This document shows positions 34,748 to 45,435 of a stretch of DNA of 64,000 nucleotides, piece after piece (within the stretch, counting starts at the first letter, position 1; each line of letters begins with the position of its first letter). The translations under genes and the position numbers were made by a program. Under the pieces are notes generated by a model. The model was not told the origin of the DNA and searched no databases. It was given only the letters and a program-made list of their open reading frames with translations. This stretch comes from Porphyrobacter sp. HT-58-2 (GTDB taxonomy: Bacteria > Pseudomonadota > Alphaproteobacteria > Sphingomonadales > Sphingomonadaceae): assembly GCF_002952215.1 (NCBI RefSeq), contig NZ_CP022600.1, forward strand, positions 62,001 to 126,000. The letters are read 5' to 3'.

Positions 34748-35764
34748 TCAGTTCGACTTGGGGCGCGGGCGCTCAGCCAGCAGCCGGGCAACTTCGGCAA
34801 GAACCTTATCAAAGACGAGCTTGGCCTCGTCTTTGGTCAAGGCACTGGGCAAGGAAATTGCTACCCCACCTGAGCGCTTAGGGGCATAACCCACATGCGC
34901 GTTTGTGCCGGGAATTGGATGCTTTTCGCCCACATGACGATTGCGGATCGGCGGTGCCGAAGTCGACCCAACACCCAGCCGCAGCAGACAATCCTGATGG
35001 GAGATGGTGCTCTGAGCACCTTCAAGCTCAGCAATGAGGGTTTTGATCTGCCTTTCGAACCCTGCACGGCGACTTTCACCATCAATTGGTGCTCTGGCGT
35101 CGTCGGAAGCGCGATTGTTGAGTTCGCGACCGATGCATTCCCAAAATCGGACCGGCACCTGCGCAGGGTCGGCAAGAAAGTCTCCTAGCGGGGCACAGTG
35201 CTTCTCGGCCCTCGCAGCCAGATTGAACTGGGAAACTCTAGCCTCGCTGACTTCCTTATCGCCTGGGACCCTTAGTTCCCTTGCGATTTCAGAAAGGGTC
35301 CGCCCAGCAGTTGTGAGAATGAGCGCGCGCCTTGCTATTGCCATCGGCTCGCGCTTGCTGCGCGTTGCGTTATCTTGCGACCTGATGCGCAGCACCTCAT
35401 CGGTTTCGACGACAATGATCTCAACCTGTGCATTGGGATCAAGGGCAACGATCGCCTCGAGCAATACCGTGCCATCAACGCTGAGATATCCATTGGGCGA
35501 GCGGACGACAAAGAAGGGGCGCCAGTTCCATGGCTCAACTGCCCTTGAAGCAGCCATTTCGTGGTCAGTGTCACTTATATATCGACGTTCATGACCCGGC
35601 GCGCGCTGAAGTAAGTCTCTAGCAAAAACCCTTCGGTTGTGACCATATTGCGCGACAGGTGGGGGAGTCTTTCCTTTTCCTGAATTCTCTGCTGATTTAG
35701 GATTGCCAAACAGATCTCTATCGGGAGAGACTTGGTTTACTTCATTATCGCCTACGGTATTCAT
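34748..35764 (-). CDS. ParB/KorB-like DNA-binding protein
   Basis: 338 aa from the ATG at 35764, which has GGAGGA five bases upstream; the ATG at 35776 is less well placed. Residues about 80-200 resemble a ParB domain: a GYLSVDGTVLLEAIVAL strand pair, RSKREPMAIARRALIL, and the HTH AGRTLSEIARELRVPGDKEV with ARVSQFNLAA. No ParA-type ATPase gene is adjacent. It may stabilise the excised element, regulate transfer genes, or bind the TTAAG palindromes. Call by resemblance. Confidence 0.55.
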   Translation of the reverse strand: MNTVGDNEVNQVSPDRDLFGNPKSAENSGKGKTPPPVAQYGHNRRVFARDLLQRAPGHERRYISDTDHEMAASRAVEPWNWRPFFVVRSPNGYLSVDGTVLLEAIVALDPNAQVEIIVVETDEVLRIRSQDNATRSKREPMAIARRALILTTAGRTLSEIARELRVPGDKEVSEARVSQFNLAARAEKHCAPLGDFLADPAQVPVRFWECIGRELNNRASDDARAPIDGESRRAGFERQIKTLIAELEGAQSTISHQDCLLRLGVGSTSAPPIRNRHVGEKHPIPGTNAHVGYAPKRSGGVAISLPSALTKDEAKLVFDKVLAEVARLLAERPRPKSN

Positions 35765-35869
35765 GTGATCCTCCATGTTCAGAGGATTCTTCCAATACGC
35801 AGGCTAAACGATTTTGAGGAACCAAGATCGAGGCGGGTTCAGTTTTTTAAACGACAGAAATTAAACAAT

Positions 35870-37600
35870 TTAATATTTCCCATCGTTCATTTTGCGTTTT
35901 TTTGCTTTTCTAATTGTAGATTTTTGCAAGCGCTGCGGGCTCCAAGCAGTCACCTTCTGCGCTGCAGGATTGAACGATCGCAGCTGGGTCAGCGACAGCG
36001 AAAAGGACTTCGCCATACTGATAGGGTTGGGCATCTCGATGATCGCGGTTGCAAGTTCCAACGAGATCTGCAGATCCCGAAACTTCATCACTGACGAAGC
36101 TTTGCCACCTGTCGAGGAAATCGGCGTGTAGCGAGGGTCGAGTTTGGCGACGTCATCGCTTAGAAACCCATACCAGTGGTCGAGCCACTTTAATGGACGC
36201 GGTTCCGACCATGCTTCAGGCAAGGGGAAGGCGCGAGCAAAGGGATTCCACGGTGCATGGAGGCCCCGATCGACCATTCGATCGTATGTTTTCCAGAGCG
36301 TTGAGACCCAGCCAGCCATCCAATCTGGATCGCCAATCAAGTCTCCCAAGGGTCCGGCGAGCTCGTCGTTGAAGAGATCGAAGTCAGTCGGCGAAAGGGG
36401 GGCGACCAGTCCGCTTTGCGCGGCTCTTTCATGAGTGGTGCGGCGAGGCGAGCCCTGGTGAGAGAGTTTCTTTTGTGATAATCGCGCTGCAAGCTCCCGG
36501 CTTGCTTCGTCAGGATCAATTGCCGCCAATACGTTCAAAGCTAACCGAAACAAGGCGGATTCAAGCTTGAATGCTTCTTGGCCTCGGCCCGGCGCCCCCG
36601 TGAACCGCTTGAATCGCTCGTGACACGAGAAAAAATAGATGAGGAGGAATTCAAGCGTCGTAAAACCGAGGATCGAATGCGGACTGTGTTCGTCAGGCGG
36701 AGTGGGACGATTGCGGGCCGGTCGAAACCTTCTCAAAACGTCCGATGCCAGCTTGGCATGGTTTGCCGGTTGCCCAGGGATCAACGCGTGAACACCGAAG
36801 GCGCCGGGATACATCAATATAGGCTCAAGATCAGCGAACCGTAGTTCGCTAGAAATGGCATTATCGCTGATCGGAAACAGCTCCAGGTGCGCTCGCACAT
36901 AATCGCAGGTCCGCTCAAACTCGAAGGCCTGTTCCAGCACCCGCAATATGGCGCCATTCACGCCCTCGGCGGCGATGAGGGAGGCGAGGCGCTTCTTGAA
37001 CTCGGGCGTTACGATCAGATTGCGGCCACGCAGCAAAGGCCCCAGTCGAACAAGGTCACCGCGCCACGCGTGTGTCTCGGCCCTGGCGTTTGGACCGAAT
37101 TCTCGCTTATTGTTCCAAATGACGTCGAGGACGGCGGCAATATCTTCTGGTGACGGGTGACAAGCGATCCTTAACGCGAGCTCGCAAGCTGGATCGTCGG
37201 CCTCGCGACCGACGACCGTGTCGCAGTGCGCTGCATTTCTCAGCATTCTGAAGCGGAACCGCGTTACCTCGCCTAGCTCCTTGAGCCCAGGGTAACCCAA
37301 GTAGGAATAAGGAGATTCTGGATTTAATTCTTCGGCACGCTGTTGCAATTCCAGATCTCTCGCTGATCTTCTCGGCATAGAAATCCTGCGACCGAACGGG
37401 GCGGCTGGAAGCGGACAAGCCGTGCCGCTACCAAGCGCTGTGCCGCAATCGCGAACTGCGACTTTCCTAAAGGACGCTCCTTTGAAATCGCCATGTGAAC
37501 TAATATTGTCGATTTGTTTTGCGATTAGCTCACCGCTTAGCGAGACTGGAAAGCTGGCCGGCTGCCGCTCGCGGACACTGCCGCCCTTTCGTCTAGGCAT
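35870..37600 (-). CDS. hypothetical protein of the mobile element (576 aa)
   Basis: From the ATG at 37600, eight bases inside the end of the preceding gene. The N-terminal 70 residues are basic. The body is alpha-helical-looking with NPESPYSYLGYPGLKELGEV, and PDWMAGWVSTLWKTYDRMVD near the end. The C-terminus is strongly basic (STIRKAKKRKMNDGKY). No helicase, primase or nuclease motif was found. Base composition is less GC-rich than the flanking chromosome. It may be a replication, maintenance or cargo protein. Confidence 0.7.
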   Translation of the reverse strand: MPRRKGGSVRERQPASFPVSLSGELIAKQIDNISSHGDFKGASFRKVAVRDCGTALGSGTACPLPAAPFGRRISMPRRSARDLELQQRAEELNPESPYSYLGYPGLKELGEVTRFRFRMLRNAAHCDTVVGREADDPACELALRIACHPSPEDIAAVLDVIWNNKREFGPNARAETHAWRGDLVRLGPLLRGRNLIVTPEFKKRLASLIAAEGVNGAILRVLEQAFEFERTCDYVRAHLELFPISDNAISSELRFADLEPILMYPGAFGVHALIPGQPANHAKLASDVLRRFRPARNRPTPPDEHSPHSILGFTTLEFLLIYFFSCHERFKRFTGAPGRGQEAFKLESALFRLALNVLAAIDPDEASRELAARLSQKKLSHQGSPRRTTHERAAQSGLVAPLSPTDFDLFNDELAGPLGDLIGDPDWMAGWVSTLWKTYDRMVDRGLHAPWNPFARAFPLPEAWSEPRPLKWLDHWYGFLSDDVAKLDPRYTPISSTGGKASSVMKFRDLQISLELATAIIEMPNPISMAKSFSLSLTQLRSFNPAAQKVTAWSPQRLQKSTIRKAKKRKMNDGKY

Positions 37601-38213
37601 CGAGCGCCTCCATTGCAAACTCGAAGGTGCCCCTTGCCTTCAGGTATTGTTGATATGCCCCATTTTGAAAGCCGGCCCATGCATCCCTTGAGGCGTGCGC
37701 CCGACTGAGTGCATCGATGCTGGCTTCGATTGCCAATTCGAGACCTTTTGCAGCCTGACATAGATCTCGGGCCTTTCCCTCGGCCTGATAGAACCGAAGT
37801 GAGTCCGGCACTCGAAATTCGTGCAACAGGTCAATTGCTTCGCGCGCCTCGCTCCAGCTGGACGGAGCAAATTGATTGCCTGCGATGATGGCGCGCTGGG
37901 CAGGTGAAACCTCGGTCGGCTGGCACCCGCGATCGGCTCGATTCAAATCCAGCCACCAATCGGCGCACAACTCGGCATGCCGCTTGATTGGCTGCAGCTT
38001 GGATTTCTCTTCGATCAAGTCTGCTATCATCAAGCGGGGCAGTAACGCGAAGGCGTCATCATAAGCCTTTGCCCAGCGTTCGGCGTCGATGCGGCGACCA
38101 TCGGCGCTAGCGGCGGCGTATTCCACACCGATTTCCTGAATAAGGTCGGCGCATTCCCCGGAGTCGTTCAGATGTCTTACCGTGCCATCCGGTAGCCTGA
38201 TCCGCTCATTCAT
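37593..38213 (-). CDS. hypothetical protein of the mobile element (206 aa)
   Basis: From the ATG at 38213 (MNERIRLPDGTVRHLNDSGE), which overlaps the stop of the upstream gene as ATGA. Helical, with no membrane segment. HAELCADWWLDLNRADRGCQ is the most distinctive stretch. Its stop overlaps the 576-aa gene start by eight bases. Not recognised. Confidence 0.7.
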   Translation of the reverse strand: MNERIRLPDGTVRHLNDSGECADLIQEIGVEYAAASADGRRIDAERWAKAYDDAFALLPRLMIADLIEEKSKLQPIKRHAELCADWWLDLNRADRGCQPTEVSPAQRAIIAGNQFAPSSWSEAREAIDLLHEFRVPDSLRFYQAEGKARDLCQAAKGLELAIEASIDALSRAHASRDAWAGFQNGAYQQYLKARGTFEFAMEALDA

Positions 38214-38833
38214 GGCCGCACCTGCTTGTAGCGGGGATTGGCGCCAGCAGTGCGTAGCCACAGAAATGCAGCCCTGCGATCTGCCAGCTCAGGAAAGGGA
38301 AGGCCAAGGCATTCGCAAGTATAACGGATGAGCCACCGCTGCTTGGGCGAAGCCGGACGCGCGGCCATCGCCTCCAGCTTGTCTTTGTCCAGAGCGCCCA
38401 AGAAGCGTTCAGACCGAACCATGTAATTGTCGTAACGCCTGCGCCATTCAGCATAGCGCCCCAAATCCTCAAGTCTGGGCCCCGCCTTGCTGAGGAAGAT
38501 CGCCAGTGCCTCGCCAATGGTATCGCAGCGCGCGCAGGCGTCCTTCCAATGCAGGGCGATAGCGGTATCGCCCACCAGTTCGGTCGGCGACATAGCAAGA
38601 AATCCATCGAGACTGCGCGCATCATGGGCAGACAGGGCACGCGCCGCGAGCACCGCGCCAAGGGTAATCTGATGAAACGCATCGCGCTGGTCGCGATAAA
38701 CTGCCTCGCCAGGAATGATCTGCGGGGCAGACAAGCCAACTTCCACTGACTTCAAGTCAGCAAGCATGCGGCCTAGCTCGTCGATGTAGACGCCTAGATC
38801 GGTCTTTTCCGATTCGGGCTTCATGCGTTCCAT
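38210..38833 (-). CDS. hypothetical protein, first gene of the leftward operon
   Basis: 207 aa from the ATG at 38833, or 204 aa from that at 38824 (MKPESEKTDLG). A predicted promoter at 38840-38868 would start transcription at about 38833, making the mRNA leaderless or nearly so. Contains ALHWKDACARCDTIGEALAI and ASPKQRWLIRYTCECLGLPF; the last resembles the C-terminal helix-turn of some DNA-binding accessory proteins, but no family is certain. Confidence 0.7.
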   Translation of the reverse strand: MERMKPESEKTDLGVYIDELGRMLADLKSVEVGLSAPQIIPGEAVYRDQRDAFHQITLGAVLAARALSAHDARSLDGFLAMSPTELVGDTAIALHWKDACARCDTIGEALAIFLSKAGPRLEDLGRYAEWRRRYDNYMVRSERFLGALDKDKLEAMAARPASPKQRWLIRYTCECLGLPFPELADRRAAFLWLRTAGANPRYKQVRP

Positions 38834-38839
38834 GCGCGG

Positions 38840-38868
38840 AACATAGTGGCAACAATTGGATAGGTCAA
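38840..38868 (-). promoter_or_regulatory. leftward promoter of the mobile-element operon
   Basis: On the minus strand TTGACC (38868-38863) is followed after 17 bases by TATGTT (38845-38840), close to the sigma-70 consensus. The expected start of transcription is near 38833, the first ATG of the operon, so a leaderless mRNA is possible. Confidence 0.6.
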
Positions 38869-38934
38869 GTAATTGCTATAACAATAGGCGGCTTTGTCAT
38901 GCGATACAGCTATCTTTGTATTTAACGCAGATCC

Positions 38935-38962
38935 TTGCATCTACCGTTTACCGACCTATAAT
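38935..38962 (+). promoter_or_regulatory. rightward promoter of the relaxase gene
   Basis: TTGCAT (38935-38940), a 16-base spacer, and a perfect TATAAT (38957-38962) form a strong sigma-70-type promoter pointing to the relaxase. The expected start near 38969 lies just before the TTAAGTGCACTTAA palindrome at 38974-38987, so a repressor bound there would block elongation or open-complex formation. Confidence 0.65.
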
Positions 38963-38973
38963 AGCCGGTGACT

Positions 38974-38987
38974 TTAAGTGCACTTAA
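38974..38987. promoter_or_regulatory. palindromic operator candidate 1 (TTAAGTGCACTTAA)
   Basis: A perfect 14-bp palindrome just downstream of the relaxase promoter. A related half-site, CACTTAAG, lies at 39025-39032, and a related 20-bp palindrome follows the relaxase gene at 42341-42360. The common CTTAAG core suggests one DNA-binding protein, perhaps the ParB-like product. Confidence 0.5.
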
Positions 38988-38997
38988 GGAGTTTAGT

Positions 38998-39068
38998 GCG
39001 GGTCTAGGCGAAATAAATGTTGCCCACTTAAGCCGGCCAAAGACCCGCCCTTCGTGAAGCAGACCCGC
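38998..39068. other. candidate oriT upstream of the relaxase
   Basis: GCGGGTCT (38998-39005) is repeated in inverted form twice, as AGACCCGC at 39041-39048 and 39061-39068, immediately before the relaxase start. Inverted repeats next to a relaxase gene are the usual form of a transfer origin. The nic site cannot be located by eye. Confidence 0.4.
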
Positions 39069-39072
39069 ACCC

Positions 39073-42000
39073 ATGGTAGAGAAGCCTCATTCGCGATGCC
39101 GGAAGGTCGAGCCAGGCTCCAGGGAGCAGAAGGCTCTCTGCGCTCCGCCGCGCGGCGATACCTATTGGGCAGTGCGCGCGGATAGGCAAATCCGGGCAGA
39201 AGCATGGGCAGAGGCGCAGCACGTCAAATCGGTGAAACGGATCGAGCGCGAGTTCGCCGAAGCCGAACGCGAACGTGCAAATTGGCGGCGGCGGTTTCGT
39301 GTCGTCCGGCAGCGGAACTGGGGTGACGAAACCCGGCAGCAGCAGCAACGCAATGTGATGTGGCACGTCTCCTCACGGCCAGTTCGTCATGATCGGCTTT
39401 CTCGGTTACCTGTCTACCTCGTGCCGATCACCGATAAGGATGGACGGCAGTTCGTCTTCCTGCGCGTCCGATATTACTCAGCGAAGAAGACGCGGCAGGG
39501 CCATGTCCGCGAGCGCGCCTGCTACATCATCGATGGCGCCCACATCTTGCCCAATGGCGAGAGGTGCGTTGCCAGCAACCTTGGCGTGACCGACGGTGAG
39601 ATCATCGAGGGGTTTGACGTCCTCGAACTGACCAACCGGACGGCGGCTGCAAACGCGAAAACGGCGTTTCATGGCATTATGCAGCATTGCCACCTGCTCA
39701 CGCCAGAGCAGCAGTTTGAAGCCGTGAAGGCCTACGCCGAGAATACGTTCGGGCGGCAGGGCCTGCCCTATCTCGTGGTGCTGCATCCCCCGTCAGAGGA
39801 TGGCGACCAGCGTAACTGGCACGTCCACATCCTGTTCTCGTTTCGCCCGATGGAGCGCGTTGCCGAGGGCGATTGGGAAATCGGCAGACATCTGCGCACC
39901 GATCTGGATTGTCCCGAGCAGTTCGCCAGAATGCGGCACCTGTGGAGCGAGCAGCTCAATCACGCTTGCGAACAGGCCGGGGTTCCCGCCCGGTTTACCC
40001 ATCTCAGCTACGCGGCTTCTGGCCTTCCCTATCAGTCGCAGACCCACAACGGGCCGGGGCTTACAGCCAAGATACGGCGCGGCGAATATGTCTCCCGAAA
40101 TCTCGAGAACCACCGGATCGCCATCGGCAACAGTGCGAAGCGGGCGATCGCAGAGGCCAAAGCCGAACTGCTGAACGCGGCATCGCAGGCGCGGCAACAA
40201 GTCGAGCGATCAATGCGCATTGCGTTGGCGGCACATGCAATCAGGGCCAAGCGCCTCGCACCAATCGATGATTGGTCCATTCTACGCAGCCCTCTTCCCG
40301 ACCTTGCAGCGATACGGCCGATCAGTCGCCCGGCCAACGACAACGAGCGTTCATTTCCTTTGCCCGAAAACCTACCCGCCATGCGGGAACGGTCAGCACC
40401 GGTAAGCCCATGGCGCACGCAGTTGTCAGTCCCAGACCGGGCGCTGCCAGCCTGGCCCAATCTCTCCATTCGCGGCAGTGCTGCAAGTCGTTTGCGGCCA
40501 GACTTCAAAAGCCCGCTTCCACACAGGTTGCCGTCTTTCCCTCCACAGCAGGGCATTGCACGGGCTGCGTGGAAATCGCTGACTGCGCTGCCTCAGAGGC
40601 TGCCACCTGCCAGCATTCGCAAGGCCGAGAAGGTCTCGTGGAAACTGACCCCCGCTCTTTCGTCCCTTCCAGATTTCCCCGCGTCGCGCGGCTCCGGCTC
40701 GCCGAAGACAACCATGGTGTGGCGGATTTCGGCAGCGCTGCCACCTTTACGGCCGATTGTTCGGTCACAGGCAATGGCGTGGAAGCTCGACGGCACCCGG
40801 ATTGCTTTGCCCGAGCACAAGAATCTCCGGCAAGGCTCTATCCGCTTTGATCGAGCGGGCTGGGCGAGAACCTTGCCATCGACACTGCCAAGCAGGCTTG
40901 AAACAACGCCGAAACTCGACCTCGCGGAACTCGCCGGACGGGTGTCGCAAACGGTCATTTTCCGGATGTCCGACACCATTGGCCGGATTGCTCCGAAGCT
41001 TACTCCCCTGCCAGACGAGCCAAAACCGATCGTTGCCGCCGTTTCCGAACCGCCGGTTCCAGCTATCGTCTCCACTGAGCCGCTCAACCTCGCCGAAGAG
41101 GAAAGGCGGGCGCGCGCTTTCCTTGATCGCAACCGCGACAAACCTATCCATGTCGAAAAGAAACCTGACGGGTTCATCTACCCCGGCAGAATCTATTGGC
41201 ACGGTAATCGCCTCACCGAAGCAGGGTTGCGAAATCCAATTGCACAGCGCCAGCTTCAAGCGCGCTTCGAGCGGCAAGAGGGTCATGTCGATTACATCGT
41301 GACCAAGCTGGTGGGGCAAAAGTTGAAGGACACCAGACGCGAAACACTCGTGGGTGCGCTGCCACGGGATAACCGCGAATACTACTCAGCCATGCTCCGA
41401 TCTCAGCCATTGTATCGCCAGGTGGTTGAAGCTTATCACGATGGCGGAAAGCAGCGGTGTTTGCAGGCCGCGATGGCTTGGCAAAACGCGCAAAATGATG
41501 GTGAAGATCGGAGGCTGCGGCTCGCGGCCAAAGCGAAGCTGCTGAGTAAGGCGTTCAGCCTTCAGCTCCCGTTGACGCAAACCCTTGCCCATGAACTCGA
41601 GCAGGACGCCGACAAGTATATTCGGAGGTCGGTGGCTGCCGCGGCGGCGGCCGCAGGCTCAAGCGATACTGGCGGCTCGCCGTCCCCGATTGCGCCACAG
41701 CTGAGTGATGCAGAAACCACGCCCACTCCCCACCGCGAACAGCGTTCGGTTGAACCGGAGTATCCTGCAGAGACCGGCGAGCCAGATGAAGAGCTCGTCA
41801 CGGAAATCGCAAAGACGCCCGGACTGATGATGAAGCGCAAGGGTGGAAAGCTTTTTCCTGAGATGGCGCCGGCTGACGAACGAGAGGCTCGCAGCGGCGA
41901 TTTTGAGCATCCACACATCCAGGCAGCCCTAGAACAGGAGCGTCGGCGGCAACGGCAATTCGTGCGCGAGATGTGGGGCGTGCTCACCAAATTCGTCACG

Positions 42001-42336
42001 AAGTCAGACGTGGATCGTGGATCGGCGGCAGTTATCGCGGCACTCCCGGACGATCAGCGGCAAAAGGCTTCACCATGGGCAACAACCCCGATCTGGGACC
42101 TCATGCTTCGCCAGTTGGAAAAGAGCGGCAGACGCCGTTCCGAAGCTGCTGTCCGGCGCTGGGAAGAAGCCGTTCGAGAGCGAGATGGCGGTCGGCTAGC
42201 AATCGCCGCTCAGGCCGACGCACGTTTGAGGCGGTGGCCCATCCCGATCAGTCCAGACACCGCGGCAGCGATCAAGCAAGATGTGGCACGCCGTTCGGCG
42301 CAGATTGCAGCGCAGCAGAGAATGTTCGGTCGATAG
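39073..42336 (+). CDS. MobA/MobL-type relaxase (mobilization protein)
   Basis: 1087 aa. The metal-binding HxH motif is in DQRNWHVHILFSFRP, within a domain spanning about residues 95-360; HGIMQHCHLLTPEQQ and GEYVSRNLENHRIAIGN are typical blocks of this relaxase group. The catalytic Tyr is not certain. A region of about 450 residues rich in Pro and Arg follows, then charged helical stretches (ERRRQRQFVREMWGVLTKF) to the end. The first 90 residues are basic and may be untranslated if MWHVSSRPVRH (about 39358) is the true start. Nicks oriT and leads DNA transfer; no type IV secretion genes are present, so mobilization would need a helper. Confidence 0.75.
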   Translation: MVEKPHSRCRKVEPGSREQKALCAPPRGDTYWAVRADRQIRAEAWAEAQHVKSVKRIEREFAEAERERANWRRRFRVVRQRNWGDETRQQQQRNVMWHVSSRPVRHDRLSRLPVYLVPITDKDGRQFVFLRVRYYSAKKTRQGHVRERACYIIDGAHILPNGERCVASNLGVTDGEIIEGFDVLELTNRTAAANAKTAFHGIMQHCHLLTPEQQFEAVKAYAENTFGRQGLPYLVVLHPPSEDGDQRNWHVHILFSFRPMERVAEGDWEIGRHLRTDLDCPEQFARMRHLWSEQLNHACEQAGVPARFTHLSYAASGLPYQSQTHNGPGLTAKIRRGEYVSRNLENHRIAIGNSAKRAIAEAKAELLNAASQARQQVERSMRIALAAHAIRAKRLAPIDDWSILRSPLPDLAAIRPISRPANDNERSFPLPENLPAMRERSAPVSPWRTQLSVPDRALPAWPNLSIRGSAASRLRPDFKSPLPHRLPSFPPQQGIARAAWKSLTALPQRLPPASIRKAEKVSWKLTPALSSLPDFPASRGSGSPKTTMVWRISAALPPLRPIVRSQAMAWKLDGTRIALPEHKNLRQGSIRFDRAGWARTLPSTLPSRLETTPKLDLAELAGRVSQTVIFRMSDTIGRIAPKLTPLPDEPKPIVAAVSEPPVPAIVSTEPLNLAEEERRARAFLDRNRDKPIHVEKKPDGFIYPGRIYWHGNRLTEAGLRNPIAQRQLQARFERQEGHVDYIVTKLVGQKLKDTRRETLVGALPRDNREYYSAMLRSQPLYRQVVEAYHDGGKQRCLQAAMAWQNAQNDGEDRRLRLAAKAKLLSKAFSLQLPLTQTLAHELEQDADKYIRRSVAAAAAAAGSSDTGGSPSPIAPQLSDAETTPTPHREQRSVEPEYPAETGEPDEELVTEIAKTPGLMMKRKGGKLFPEMAPADEREARSGDFEHPHIQAALEQERRRQRQFVREMWGVLTKFVTKSDVDRGSAAVIAALPDDQRQKASPWATTPIWDLMLRQLEKSGRRRSEAAVRRWEEAVRERDGGRLAIAAQADARLRRWPIPISPDTAAAIKQDVARRSAQIAAQQRMFGR

Positions 42337-42340
42337 ATGT

Positions 42341-42360
42341 AACTTAAGCGCGCTTAAGTT
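42341..42360. promoter_or_regulatory. palindromic operator candidate 2 after the relaxase
   Basis: Arms AACTTAAGCG and CGCTTAAGTT form a perfect 20-bp palindrome with no spacer, five bases after the relaxase stop. It shares the CTTAAG core with the palindrome near the relaxase promoter. It could be a ParB-like or repressor binding site, or part of a terminator. Confidence 0.5.
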
Positions 42361-42767
42361 TGCCGACGTTTGCCCGGGCTACGTGATTGAAGGAGTTAGC
42401 ATTTGGCTGGCTCTAGACGCCGGCGGCTCCCGACCCACAGGCCGTCGTTCAAGTCTGCGGAGTTCAATGTCTGGTTTCGCCAGAAGCCGTCATTCGGCTC
42501 TCGGGATCGTGCCTCGACCCCGCCTATGACTGCAACTGGGTGGTTTGCTGAACATCTGCTTCTGGAGATATTGCTTTTCAGGACGATCAGATGGCAATCA
42601 ACTTGAAGAGCTTTAGGGTCCTCAGACCGGCCTCATGGATTTCGGCGGCCAGCTCGTCGGAAAGACAAGTTAGCCACTCGCCGAATCGGCGCTTCCGCCA
42701 CAGATGCGTGCCGCAATGGATGCTCTGAACCAAGGCAAGATCGGGAACCTGTCTCGGGCATGACGCC
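42361..42767. other. intergenic region, likely right end of the element
   Basis: About 400 bases without a convincing gene. A TTG-start frame (42403-42606) with a good Shine-Dalgarno (AAGGAG) overlaps a dispersed chromosomal repeat at about 42498-42550, so I do not call it. Because such repeats occur elsewhere outside the element, the right boundary of the element probably lies between 42361 and about 42500. A leftward frame at 42587-42760 (SIHCGTHLWRKRRFGEWLT) may be a gene remnant. Confidence 0.4.
42498..42550. repeat. copy of dispersed M2 repeat
   Basis: TCTCGGGATCGTGCCTCGAC followed by CCCGCCTATGAC and TGGGTGGTTTGCTG matches the copies near 54640-54674 and 55310-55347. It also matches the sequence on the right side of the IS1182-type element, which shows what the uninterrupted repeat looked like. 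Confidence 0.5.
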
Positions 42768-42792
42768 GGGGCAGTGCCGATGGCACTGTCCC
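42768..42792 (-). terminator. hairpin after the TonB receptor gene
   Basis: GGGGCAGTGCC and GGCACTGTCCC form an 11-bp stem with one mismatch around GAT, 18 bases beyond the TonB receptor stop. There is no T-tract on the minus strand, so it may protect the mRNA 3' end or be an imperfect terminator. Confidence 0.45.
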
Positions 42793-42810
42793 GGCCGCAT
42801 GTCCTTGCAA

Positions 42811-45399
<2,589 letters not shown>

Positions 45400-45435
45400 C
45401 TCTACTCTCCCCTGCTTCTTGTTCATTCTGGTGGA

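Noticed and set aside
42361..42500. Second copy of the tRNA-Leu 3' end as attR
   Set aside because: I looked for TTCGAGTCC and TCTGGGCACC and found no convincing match; only short partial matches such as TAGACGC exist.
42403..42606. TTG-start frame of 67 codons after the relaxase, with a good Shine-Dalgarno
   Set aside because: Its second half lies in a dispersed intergenic repeat (42498-42550), so it is unlikely to be a conserved gene.
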